This document shows, one piece after another, positions 1-7,986 of a DNA stretch of 64,000 nucleotides (positions are counted from its first letter, which is position 1; every line of letters starts with the position of its first letter). The DNA lies in assembly GCA_038239345.1 (NCBI GenBank), contig JBBSEX010000019.1, positions 35,425 through 99,424 on the forward strand, in the 5' to 3' direction. The DNA comes from JBBSEX01 sp038239345. Its GTDB lineage: Bacteria > Acidobacteriota > Terriglobia > Bryobacterales > Bryobacteraceae. Below the pieces are notes generated by a model. The model had not been told where the DNA came from, ran no database searches, and saw nothing but the letters and a program-made list of their open reading frames with translations. The position numbers and the translations under genes are program-made.

Positions 1-298
1 ACAGGGCACCGGCGTCGGCTCGCTGAAATCGCTCTAAGAACAGCCGGCCCCAGCGAACGCGAATATCAGGATTGCCAGAATGTTGCGCCACCGCCGCGCG
101 GAACGAATCGTTGGCTTCTGAAAATCGCCCGTTGCCCCACAGTCCTTCGGCCCGGATAAACGCATCTTGCGATCGCGCGAGGGTCGCGTAACAAGCCTGC
201 GAATCTACTCCACGCATCTTTAACGCCTCGCACGATCGCGGCGTTTCGGCCCAGACCGCGACACAGAGGAACAACCCGCCGATCCCGCGGAAAATCAT
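1..298 (-). CDS. Exported TPR-like protein (3' part beyond window)
   Basis: Reading leftward from an ATG at 298, the frame stays open to the window edge (99 codons), so only the N-terminal part is visible. It begins with a short basic start and a hydrophobic stretch (MIFRGIGGLFLCVAVWAE) that looks like a signal peptide. A helical segment with TPR-like spacing (SEANDSFRAAVAQHSGNPD) follows around residues 65-90. The ATG overlaps the stop of the upstream C13-like gene (ATGA), so it is the third gene of a translationally coupled operon with the VWA and C13-like proteins. A role in periplasmic protein-protein contacts is inference. The TPR call rests on about one repeat. Confidence 0.6.
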   Translation of the reverse strand, partial: MIFRGIGGLFLCVAVWAETPRSCEALKMRGVDSQACYATLARSQDAFIRAEGLWGNGRFSEANDSFRAAVAQHSGNPDIRVRWGRLFLERFQRADAGAL

Positions 299-1215
299 TT
301 GTCGATTTCCCCTTGCGTCTTCGCCAGATCCAGCAACAACGCCCGCAGCTGCGTCTGATACACCTCGGTGGGCATCGCCGCCTTCTTGTATTTCAACGCG
401 TCAATCTGCTGTTCCAGATCTTCCTTCTTGCGCAATAGCGCCTGTTTCGCCGGGTCCCGCATTGGCGATTGTGCTCCACCAATTCGCACCAGATTAAAGC
501 GCCCCGCAAGCAGACCCTGTCCATTGTCGGCCGATGGCGCGCGCACCGCCTCGCCTTTCGCCGTGTCTTCCATCATCGCGTGCTCTGTCGCCAGCCGTGT
601 TTGCTTCTCGTAAAATTGCACGGTCTTCTGGTCGGCATAGCGATAGGCTTCCAGTGCGGTGATGGTCTCGTTCTTATCCACATCGGCATTCGGATCGCGC
701 AGCGCCTCCACCCAATAACGGGCGAAGATCGTGGCATTTTTTTCCGATCCGGCCTTCGTCGCCGTAATCACCACCCGGTTGTCCCGCTGTAATGCCGAAA
801 GCGACGCGCCGCTGGCGCTGGTCATATTTACTACCAGTTGCCGGGCCGCTACGCGATCCAACAACGAGGCCAATTCCAGGGCCGATATGTCGGGTCCCGG
901 CAAGTTGATCTTGTAATCGGCGCCATCGAATGTTCCGTGCCCGATCAGCGTCAGCACCAGGGCATCCTCTGCCTTTGCCTGACCGCCGATCTCTCGCAGC
1001 ACCGCTTCCAACTTCGCCCGGGTTGCCGCCGGACCGTACAGCGTCTCCACCTTCGCATCCCCCGACGCCCTCACGATCTTGTCGATATCCTTCGCCCAAT
1101 TCGTAAAGCGCTGCTCGTACTCCGGCTCACCGCCAAGTCCGGCCACTGTCACGTAAAACGTGGTGGCGCCGCAGGGCAATGCCAATAACCCAGCCAGGAT
1201 AATAATGGACCTCAT
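295..1215 (-). CDS. Exported legumain/caspase-like (C13-type) protein with Ser at the Cys position
   Basis: 306 aa starting at the ATG overlapping the upstream stop (ATGA). A longer frame upstream lies inside the preceding gene and was rejected. Residues 1-18 form a signal peptide. Residues 86-140 resemble the core of clan CD peptidases (legumain/caspase): a hydrophobic strand ending in G-H-G at 92-94, then a second strand running into MTSASGAS at 131-138. Legumains have E-A-C-E-S-G-S there, so Ser133 sits where the catalytic Cys should be. Residues 178-189 match an EF-hand loop (D-x-D-x-N-x-T-x-T-x-x-E). The C-terminal ~50 residues look coiled-coil. It may be a non-peptidase binding protein or use Ser; neither is proven. 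Middle gene of the VWA-C13-TPR operon. Confidence 0.6.
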   Translation of the reverse strand: MRSIIILAGLLALPCGATTFYVTVAGLGGEPEYEQRFTNWAKDIDKIVRASGDAKVETLYGPAATRAKLEAVLREIGGQAKAEDALVLTLIGHGTFDGADYKINLPGPDISALELASLLDRVAARQLVVNMTSASGASLSALQRDNRVVITATKAGSEKNATIFARYWVEALRDPNADVDKNETITALEAYRYADQKTVQFYEKQTRLATEHAMMEDTAKGEAVRAPSADNGQGLLAGRFNLVRIGGAQSPMRDPAKQALLRKKEDLEQQIDALKYKKAAMPTEVYQTQLRALLLDLAKTQGEIDK

Positions 1216-3473
1216 ATCACTCCCCATCGCCGCCGCAAAAACCACTCGCTGCCGCGCAGCAGTAGCGCCAGTAGAAAGAGGAGCGGCATATCCCACAGAT
1301 CTTTCGTTTCACGGACCGTGATTCCAGCTTCCGAGTAAGACACATCATCGCCCAGTTTCTGCGCATCCCGCGCCTTGTAATAACGGCCGCCCGTTTCAGT
1401 GGCTAGCTTCTCCAGTAACTCCCGATTCTGTTCGGCATGAAAATTCTCCGCTACTCCATCTTCACGGCGGAACGTAAAGACATCGCGGCCCACCTCTTCT
1501 TTATCGCGCTTCGCCGATACTTCCACCACATAAGAACCAGCCTTGTCGGCGCCCCACTCGCCCACATAGATTCCCGCCTCTAGCGGATCGGGATGCAGAT
1601 CGGCGGTGGCATTCAATCCGTCCGGCCCGATAATGTGGGCCTCTACCCGGGCATCGGTCGCCGGAAGGTAGGAATGATCGCGAACTTCAGCTCGCAAATG
1701 CAGGCGCGTGTCGTCGGCCAGCACCGGTTTCGGCGTTGATGCCACGACGTGTTCGTGCGTTTCCGAGACCATCCAGCGCATCATCTGCCGCCAAAATGTC
1801 TCGTGGCTCATGTCGTTTAGCGGTTGCAACATCTGCCATCGCCAGCTTCCCGCCGTGGCGAACACCGCCGTCCGTCCGCGGCCGTAATTTTGTGTAATCA
1901 ACAGCGGCAGACGGGCCTTATTTTCCAGAATCGAATTCGCCAGCACCACCGCGCCGGGCTTCGGCTGCCCCGGATCCTGATAGTTCATCATGTAAGGCAG
2001 CTTCGCCCAGCGCTGCACATTTCTATCGGGATTCTCCTCGATCCGGCACAGCAGGCTATTCCGCCCGGCGGGTGTAAGCTCGGCATACGCCGGCTCGCGA
2101 AAGAAGCTTGGTTTTCGCGCGGGCAATGTCACGGGCAGCAAATCCGCGAACGGTTCCTTGCCGTACCCGCCGTCCCCCAACGATTCGCGGCCACCCAGGA
2201 ACAGCACCCCGCCCCCCCGGCGATCCACAAACTGCTTGATTAGCTCCTGCTGAGTCGGCGTCAGATAATCCGCCGTCAAACTTCCAATGATGATGCCTTG
2301 AAATCCGAAAATTTCTTCCACCTTCGTTGGAAACCCCTCGGCCAGTTCTTCGGGCGACTTCACGCCTTGGCGATAAATCTTGTTCTGTGTGGTGCGCAGC
2401 ATCGTCACCAGATCCAGGCTCTTGTCGTCCTCCACCGCGCGCCGGATGAACTTGAATTCCCACCGCGGTTCGCCCTCTATATAAAGGATGCGTGGCTTGG
2501 ATGCGTCCACGTTCACCACGCGCGTCACCTGGTTATTGTTGACGTTCTCTTCCCCATCCAGCGGATCGATCGCGATAACGAAATTCTTCGCGCCCGTCGG
2601 GCCCGCGCTAAACAACAGCGATTCTGTTTGCAGCTTGCCGTCGGCCGCCAGAATCACCTCTTCGCTCGCCAGCGTTTTTCCGCCTTCGCGCAATGTAAGT
2701 CGCGCCTTGCGTCCAGAATATCCGCGCTGATGAAAGGTTACGTCGGCGCTCAACCGGGCATTCGCAAGTGCCCGCGCCGGCATCGTGGCATCGTTGATCT
2801 CGATATCGTGAGCGAACTGCTCCCGTCCAAATCCGATGGTATGGACGGGGATGTGTTGGCGGCGGATCTCCGAAATGGTGTCCAGATCGATACCGCCGGA
2901 ATTATCGGCTCCATCGCTCAGCAAAACCACCGCTCCAATCGGCAAATTCGAAGACTCCGCAACCACCTGTTTCAGGTCCTCCCCAATCCGAGTGGCGGGG
3001 GCGCTAACATTCAGTTGATCCAGCTTGGCGATCCGTTCCAGATTCCCACCCATCCGGTACAGACGCACTTGAAACTTCTTCTGCAGCGCGGTTAACAAGC
3101 CCGCATTTAACGTTTGAATCGCCTGATCGTGCCGGCTTGACCCGTCCTCGCGGAGCGCCATACTGCGAGAATCGTCCACCACCACGGCCACGATATTCTG
3201 CTGCGGCTTCAGTGTCGCGATGCTCAGCGCCGGACGCCAGATCATCAGGAAAATCAACGCCACCAGGACGGTTTGCAATAGCCAGACGCTTGCCGGCCGG
3301 AATCCCCGTAAATCGCCCGCATGCGTTTTTCGGCCCCGCCAAATAAGCCACCCGAGCCCGGCCGCCGCCGCGATGATTCCGCCGAATAGCAGCCACAGCG
3401 GCCACGTCCCGAGCAGAACGAAGTTACCTTTTGAGAAGACCGCAGCCGGATACTTGAATAAAAACTCAAACAT
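1212..3473 (-). CDS. VWA-domain membrane protein (BatA/GATase1-like type)
   Basis: 753 aa. Two N-terminal membrane segments (about 24-46 and 62-80) are followed by a von Willebrand A domain with an intact MIDAS start, D100-x-S102-x-S104. A long extracytoplasmic region contains a class I glutamine-amidotransferase-like fold as in related Planctomycete and Acidobacterial proteins. A C-terminal hydrophobic segment (about 727-742) is followed by a basic tail (RRRWGVI). VWA domains of this kind bind metal and ligand and often belong to MoxR-linked envelope assembly systems, but no MoxR or DUF58 gene is visible here. First gene of the operon; its stop overlaps the C13-like start. Substrate unknown. 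Confidence 0.75.
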   Translation of the reverse strand: MFEFLFKYPAAVFSKGNFVLLGTWPLWLLFGGIIAAAAGLGWLIWRGRKTHAGDLRGFRPASVWLLQTVLVALIFLMIWRPALSIATLKPQQNIVAVVVDDSRSMALREDGSSRHDQAIQTLNAGLLTALQKKFQVRLYRMGGNLERIAKLDQLNVSAPATRIGEDLKQVVAESSNLPIGAVVLLSDGADNSGGIDLDTISEIRRQHIPVHTIGFGREQFAHDIEINDATMPARALANARLSADVTFHQRGYSGRKARLTLREGGKTLASEEVILAADGKLQTESLLFSAGPTGAKNFVIAIDPLDGEENVNNNQVTRVVNVDASKPRILYIEGEPRWEFKFIRRAVEDDKSLDLVTMLRTTQNKIYRQGVKSPEELAEGFPTKVEEIFGFQGIIIGSLTADYLTPTQQELIKQFVDRRGGGVLFLGGRESLGDGGYGKEPFADLLPVTLPARKPSFFREPAYAELTPAGRNSLLCRIEENPDRNVQRWAKLPYMMNYQDPGQPKPGAVVLANSILENKARLPLLITQNYGRGRTAVFATAGSWRWQMLQPLNDMSHETFWRQMMRWMVSETHEHVVASTPKPVLADDTRLHLRAEVRDHSYLPATDARVEAHIIGPDGLNATADLHPDPLEAGIYVGEWGADKAGSYVVEVSAKRDKEEVGRDVFTFRREDGVAENFHAEQNRELLEKLATETGGRYYKARDAQKLGDDVSYSEAGITVRETKDLWDMPLLFLLALLLRGSEWFLRRRWGVI

Positions 3474-3646
3474 TGTCGAGGTGGGCGGCGTCGCGCGGAA
3501 GACGGTTCATAATGTCCGACGGCGGCATCCTATCTCCAGTTTCCACCAAAACGCTCCTCAGCGGTAAGGACGCTTCAGATGGCACTGGGTTTTGGCTAAA
3601 CTATACTTGATTCGTTTGATTGCACTCACCCGATTTGACTCGCCGC

Positions 3647-4657
3647 ATGCCCGAACCGACTAAGCCTCCCGCCAGGCGTCACCTCCATCTTCTTTATTGG
3701 GTGGTTTCCCTGGCCACCGCTGCCGTTCTTCTTTACTACTCACTGCGGGGCATTGAATGGAACCAGGTCTGGATCGTCGTTCGATCCGCTCGTCCAGCCG
3801 GTGTCGCGCTGGCGCTGGTTCTAATGTCTGTTGTGCTGTTCGTCCGGGCCTATCGCTGGCGCGTCCTGCTGACCGCCGAAACTCCCGTGCCGATGCCGTT
3901 GGCCTTTTGGGCGACCGCCGCCGGATATCTAGGAAATAACGTGCTACCCATGCGCGCCGGAGAGCTGATCCGGACCGTGATGATCAGCCGCCGCCTGCAT
4001 ATCGGTAAAACATTCGTGCTCACCACCGCTCTGTCGGAACGCATGGTGGACGCCATCGCCCTCATCACAATCAGCGCGTCGGTACTTCTCACCATGCCCG
4101 AACGGCCGGGTTGGTTAGCGAAAGCTGCCATGCCTTTCGCCATCCTCGGATTGCTCGGCGTCGCGGCGATCGCCCTGCTTCCTGCTCTTGAGCCGTTCTG
4201 GTTCCGCTGCCTGGCCATGATCCCGATTCCCGCCGGGCCGCGCACACACATCGAGAATACTTTGCGTCAGATCCTGGAAGGCGTGCGCAGTTTTCACGAT
4301 GCCGGCCGCTTGACTCGTTTCTTACTTCTCACCGCAGTCGTGTGGTGTTTAGACGGACTCACCACGGTCGTCGGGGCGCAAGCCATCGGCGTGCCCATCA
4401 CCTTTCCCATGGCTTTCCTACTGGTCGCCGGCCTCGGTCTCGGCAGCGCGTTGCCATCCACTCCGGGCTATGTCGGCATCTACCAATTTGTCGCGGTCAG
4501 CATCCTTACGCCGTTCGGACTCAGCCGCACCGATGCCATCGCCTACATTCTGATGTTTCAGGCGATGAACTACATTGTTGTGCTGGTCTGGGGATTGCTC
4601 GGCCTGGAACGGCAACGGAAGTTTGCCGCCGCCAAGCCGGTTCTAATCGCGCCGTAA
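3647..4657 (+). CDS. Flippase-like integral membrane protein (UPF0104/LPG synthase TM family)
   Basis: About 336 aa from the ATG at 3647; a TTG at 3620 would add nine residues. It has seven to eight hydrophobic helices and conserved glycine- and arginine-containing loops (AAGYLGNNVLPMRAGELIR near 92-110; LGSALPSTPGYVGIYQF near 271-287). Both are typical of the lysylphosphatidylglycerol synthase transmembrane family (MprF N-terminal/AglD-like). The catalytic C-terminal MprF domain is absent, so a lipid or polyprenyl-linked substrate translocase is the usual interpretation (inference). It is divergent from the VWA operon and ends four bases before the convergent gene at 4662. Confidence 0.8.
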   Translation: MPEPTKPPARRHLHLLYWVVSLATAAVLLYYSLRGIEWNQVWIVVRSARPAGVALALVLMSVVLFVRAYRWRVLLTAETPVPMPLAFWATAAGYLGNNVLPMRAGELIRTVMISRRLHIGKTFVLTTALSERMVDAIALITISASVLLTMPERPGWLAKAAMPFAILGLLGVAAIALLPALEPFWFRCLAMIPIPAGPRTHIENTLRQILEGVRSFHDAGRLTRFLLLTAVVWCLDGLTTVVGAQAIGVPITFPMAFLLVAGLGLGSALPSTPGYVGIYQFVAVSILTPFGLSRTDAIAYILMFQAMNYIVVLVWGLLGLERQRKFAAAKPVLIAP

Positions 4658-4661
4658 TTTC

Positions 4662-5096
4662 CTAGGCAACACCGTACAGGCATTCCCAATCGATCTTTGC
4701 CTCGTCCCCTTCCTCCTCGAAGGACAGATTGATTCGCAGGCCGAAATCGTCGATGTGCCCTACCACTCCCCGATCGCTCTTTCTCGCCGCGACGGTCCGG
4801 GTCACCAGCATTTGCCGGCCCCGAACGTCCCACGAAATCGCTTTCACGATAGGAAGCAAACCGGGATTGATGATATAGCCCATCACCTTGTCTTCCGCCA
4901 GAAAGCGCTCCACATCGCGATACGGCTGCGTGGTTTGCAGCAAGCGAAACTGGACCGCTTGTCCTTCGATAGTCAATGTCTCGCCGCCTGTTCCCGCAGT
5001 TAGTTCGTGGATATGTCTGATTTTCAGCTTCAATAACTCCCGCAGCCGGGGTTTCGCCAGCCTGGCGAATTCATCCACCGCCGCCTGTTCATCCAT
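4662..5096 (-). CDS. Conserved hypothetical protein, 144 aa
   Basis: The start is placed at the ATG at 5096 (MDEQAAVDEF); an upstream in-frame start would run into the AAA gene's leader. The product is soluble with no signal peptide. It has a charged helical N-terminus (residues 1-32), a beta-rich middle (TIEGQAVQFRL, GYIINPGLLPIVK, RGRQMLVTRTV) and an acidic C-terminus (SFEEEGDEAKIDWE). I do not recognise the family. It is divergent from the AAA ATPase, with starts about 80 bp apart, and convergent with the flippase-like gene. Confidence 0.6.
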   Translation of the reverse strand: MDEQAAVDEFARLAKPRLRELLKLKIRHIHELTAGTGGETLTIEGQAVQFRLLQTTQPYRDVERFLAEDKVMGYIINPGLLPIVKAISWDVRGRQMLVTRTVAARKSDRGVVGHIDDFGLRINLSFEEEGDEAKIDWECLYGVA

Positions 5097-5178
5097 GGCC
5101 GGAAGTATAGCAAGGGAGACTGAAATCTTGGCCGGTGATTCGGCCAGCCGCCGCCGGCGTGCGTCAATAAGAGAGTAC

Positions 5179-6708
5179 ATGGCAGAAATCACCGTCAGTG
5201 AGACTCGCGCTCCCGCTCCGCCTCAGAAAGCAGAAAGCCGCGCGGCAAAAGTAATCCGCGACATCTTCGAATCGGGCCGGCCGCTTACCTACATCCGTTC
5301 TTCGGAGGAGCAGCGTGTTAGCCGCGTATTGCGCGAAGTCGGCCAGCGAGGCCTCGGCTCCCTTCCCCTCCCTGTTTGGACTTGGAGCATGACCGAAGGC
5401 TTACATCGCGAAGGCCATGCATCCATATCGGAAACCGAAAATCCCCGTACCGTGCTCGATTTTATCGACGCCCATGCCGAGCCCGCCATCTTCCACTTGA
5501 AAGATTTCCATGAGCCGCTGGGCCATTCCTCCGAGATCCGCCGCCGGCTGCGCGATATTTATGAAAGCTGTTTCGACCGCCAAAAGTTCATCGTTATATC
5601 CTCGCCCGTGCGGTTGATCCCCGAAGAGATTGAACGCAGCTTGATCTATGTAGAACTGCGCCCGCCAGACATGATCGAACTGGTGGAGTTTCTGAAGGAC
5701 GAAAGCAAAGGGACCGATGAGGTGCTTCTCCAGCAGTTCGCCCGTGTACTGCAAGGTTTGACACTCGACGAAGCTCGGTACGCTTTGCGCCGCGCGTTGG
5801 CCGTCAGCCCCCATCTGTCGACGGATTCCATCCCGGCTTTGCTCGAAGAGAAGAAACTGCTTGTGAATCGCAGCGGCTTCATCGAATTCATTTCCGATCG
5901 CACGAAGATGGAAGACATCGGCGGTCTTGAGGGGTTGAAGAAATGGCTTCTGGAGCGTCAGAAGTTATTTAAAATGCGCGAGAGCCTAAGCTCGGAGATC
6001 GTTCCCAAGGGCGTCCTCTTCATGGGTATCCCCGGTTGCGGAAAGAGCCTCTCGGTGAAGGCCATCGCTTCTTATTTTGAATTGCCGCTCTATCGAATGG
6101 ATATGATCGAAGTCTTCTCCGGCCGTCGCGGCAAGCCCGAAGCGGTTTTCGTGCAAGCCTGCAAAATGCTGGAAGATATGGCGCCCGCCGTGCTCTGGTT
6201 CGACGAAATTGAGATGGGCATTACGTCCACCGATAATGGCGGGGAGCAGGGTCGCATCTTCGCATTTTTCCTTACCTGGATGCAGGAAAAGACGCGCGGA
6301 CTCTTCGTCGCCGCCACCGCTAATCGAATCGATCTTCTGCCCGCCGAAATGCTCCGCAAAGGACGGTTCGACGAGGTTTTCTTCGTCGACCTTCCGCTCG
6401 ATGACGAGCGCATCGAGATCTTTAATATTCACCTCAAGCGCCGCGGTGTCGACCCTGCTTCTCTGAACGTCCAGCAATTAACCCAATTCACCACCGGGTG
6501 GGCCGGAGCGGAGATTGAGCAGTGCGTGATTTCGGCCCTGACCCGGGCAAGACTCGAAGATCGCGAACTGGTCGCCCAGGATCTGGTGAACACCGCGGTG
6601 AGTATCGTTCCCCTGTCGCGGACAATGAAGGAACAGATCAATCACATTCGCGGTTGGGCTTTTGAGCGTGCGGTGCGGGCCTCACCACGCTCCGTCGGCG
6701 GGCGCTGA
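5179..6708 (+). CDS. Ycf46-like AAA+ ATPase
   Basis: 509 aa from the ATG at 5179; a longer frame from 4888 runs antisense through the neighbouring gene and was rejected. The N-terminal 230 residues (SSEEQRVSRVLREV, PVWTWSMTEGL) match the organisation of cyanobacterial/plastid Ycf46 proteins. The AAA module begins near D247-IGGLEGLKKWL, with Walker A GIPGCGKS (283-290), Walker B VLWFDE (338-343), sensor 1 ATANRID and a DGRF-like RKGRFDE segment. The C-terminal lid includes TGWAGAEIEQCV. Ycf46 is linked in cyanobacteria to CO2/photosynthesis regulation; the role in a heterotroph is unknown. No protease domain is fused. Confidence 0.8.
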   Translation: MAEITVSETRAPAPPQKAESRAAKVIRDIFESGRPLTYIRSSEEQRVSRVLREVGQRGLGSLPLPVWTWSMTEGLHREGHASISETENPRTVLDFIDAHAEPAIFHLKDFHEPLGHSSEIRRRLRDIYESCFDRQKFIVISSPVRLIPEEIERSLIYVELRPPDMIELVEFLKDESKGTDEVLLQQFARVLQGLTLDEARYALRRALAVSPHLSTDSIPALLEEKKLLVNRSGFIEFISDRTKMEDIGGLEGLKKWLLERQKLFKMRESLSSEIVPKGVLFMGIPGCGKSLSVKAIASYFELPLYRMDMIEVFSGRRGKPEAVFVQACKMLEDMAPAVLWFDEIEMGITSTDNGGEQGRIFAFFLTWMQEKTRGLFVAATANRIDLLPAEMLRKGRFDEVFFVDLPLDDERIEIFNIHLKRRGVDPASLNVQQLTQFTTGWAGAEIEQCVISALTRARLEDRELVAQDLVNTAVSIVPLSRTMKEQINHIRGWAFERAVRASPRSVGGR

Positions 6709-6817
6709 ATGGCGGCGTAACCCCCGAAATCGTTATTCTCGCCCCTCCCGCGGCACGCCAAACCTACGCCTGAAACGGGCCATTGACGCGGGTGACAGCA
6801 AGGGGTAGTCTTAAGTT

Positions 6818-7393
6818 GTGGGAGTGCTTGTTACACGCTATTTGCCGTCGCGCCATTACTTCTACGGAGGGATGATCGCTCTTGGCCTGGCGGTGTTTTC
6901 GGCATGGTGCGGTCTGCGTTGGAGTCCCGCCTTTATCGCTTGCGCGCTCTTCCTGCTCACCGACGTTTTCGTGCTCTTCCTGGCTCTGCGGCCGCCGATT
7001 GAGATTCACGACACCCACCTGCGAGTCGACCGGCTAAACATTCCCTGGAATCAAATTCGCCGCTTAGACCGTACCGCTTGGATCCAGCCGCTGGTTATTT
7101 ACTTGACCCTCCTCGACGACCGGCGTGTTCGCATCATCTATCCGGGCGACTTGGAATCGTCGAATAATTTACTCCGCCACTTGCGCCGCAATTCCCGCGA
7201 ATCGTTGATAGACGGCATCCCTTACCGGCAGTTCTGGGGCGAATCGCTCGCCGCCGCACCTGAACGCAAGCAACTCACCTCTCCCCGGTATCAATTGCTG
7301 CGCCCTGAAGATGAAGCCGAAGTGGAGCGCCTGTTGCGGCGCCTGAAGACCGTCGGACACCTCGACCCAAAGAATTCCTCGGACGAGAAATAA
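6818..7393 (+). CDS. Small membrane protein with PH-like domain, 191 aa
   Basis: GTG start at 6818. Two hydrophobic helices at about 17-32 and 34-56 form a hairpin. A short beta-rich cytoplasmic region follows (IEIHDTHLRVDRLNIPWNQIRRLDR and VIYLTLLDDRRVRIIYPGD) that resembles bacterial PH (bPH2/DUF304-type) domains. The tail (residues 150-191) is charged. It is three bases upstream of the DUF218 gene, so the two are probably cotranscribed with the ABC exporter. Function unknown. Confidence 0.6.
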   Translation: MGVLVTRYLPSRHYFYGGMIALGLAVFSAWCGLRWSPAFIACALFLLTDVFVLFLALRPPIEIHDTHLRVDRLNIPWNQIRRLDRTAWIQPLVIYLTLLDDRRVRIIYPGDLESSNNLLRHLRRNSRESLIDGIPYRQFWGESLAAAPERKQLTSPRYQLLRPEDEAEVERLLRRLKTVGHLDPKNSSDEK

Positions 7394-7396
7394 GGG

Positions 7397-7984
7397 TTGC
7401 GGCGGCCTCGCTTTCTCGCCCTGCTCATCTTGATCGCCTTGATTCTGTTCTTCTCCCACGCTATTTGGCTTCGTTCCGCTGGGGAATACCTGGTCCAAGC
7501 CGGACCCCCCGTCCAGGCCGAGGCGGTGGTTGTTCTTGCCGGCGACATCTCAGGCAATCGGGTACTCAAGGCAGGCGATCTTGTCCGCAGCGGGTTCGCT
7601 CCGCTGGCAATCGTCAATGGGCCCGAAGGCATGTATGGTTATCCCGAGTGCGCCCTGGCCATCCCCTTCGCTGTCAAACACGGGTACCCCGAAAAGGATT
7701 TCTTCTGTTTCCCAATGGACGCCCATTCCACGCGGGAAGAGGCCGTCATCGTAGTCAATGAACTGCGCCGGCGGGGCATACACAACGTGGATGTAGTGAC
7801 CTCGGATTTTCATACCCGGCGCGCCGGAAAAGTACTTCGCGCGCTCGCTGGCGACATCCAAATCCACATGGTGGCTTCCAAGGACGATCACTTCAGCCCC
7901 GGTGCCTGGTGGCATGACCGCGAAGGTCGTAAAATTGGACTTATGGAGTGGACCAAGACCGTCGCTTACTGGTTTGGAATCTGA
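7397..7984 (+). CDS. DUF218/YdcF-SanA family membrane-anchored protein
   Basis: 195 aa from a TTG at 7397. A single N-terminal membrane anchor (residues 5-24) is followed by a DUF218 domain: AEAVVVLAGD (42-51), IVNGPEGMYG, the HSTREEAV segment typical of the family (109-116), and DVVTSDFHTRRA (130-141). E. coli SanA and YdcF share this fold; SanA affects envelope barrier function and YdcF binds S-adenosylmethionine. The active domain would face the periplasm. It overlaps or abuts the ABC exporter gene downstream. Confidence 0.8.
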   Translation: MRRPRFLALLILIALILFFSHAIWLRSAGEYLVQAGPPVQAEAVVVLAGDISGNRVLKAGDLVRSGFAPLAIVNGPEGMYGYPECALAIPFAVKHGYPEKDFFCFPMDAHSTREEAVIVVNELRRRGIHNVDVVTSDFHTRRAGKVLRALAGDIQIHMVASKDDHFSPGAWWHDREGRKIGLMEWTKTVAYWFGI

Positions 7985-7986
7985 CG

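Noticed and set aside
2298..3095. 265-codon plus-strand frame inside the VWA gene
   Set aside because: Antisense to the VWA domain with its MIDAS motif; no family signal.
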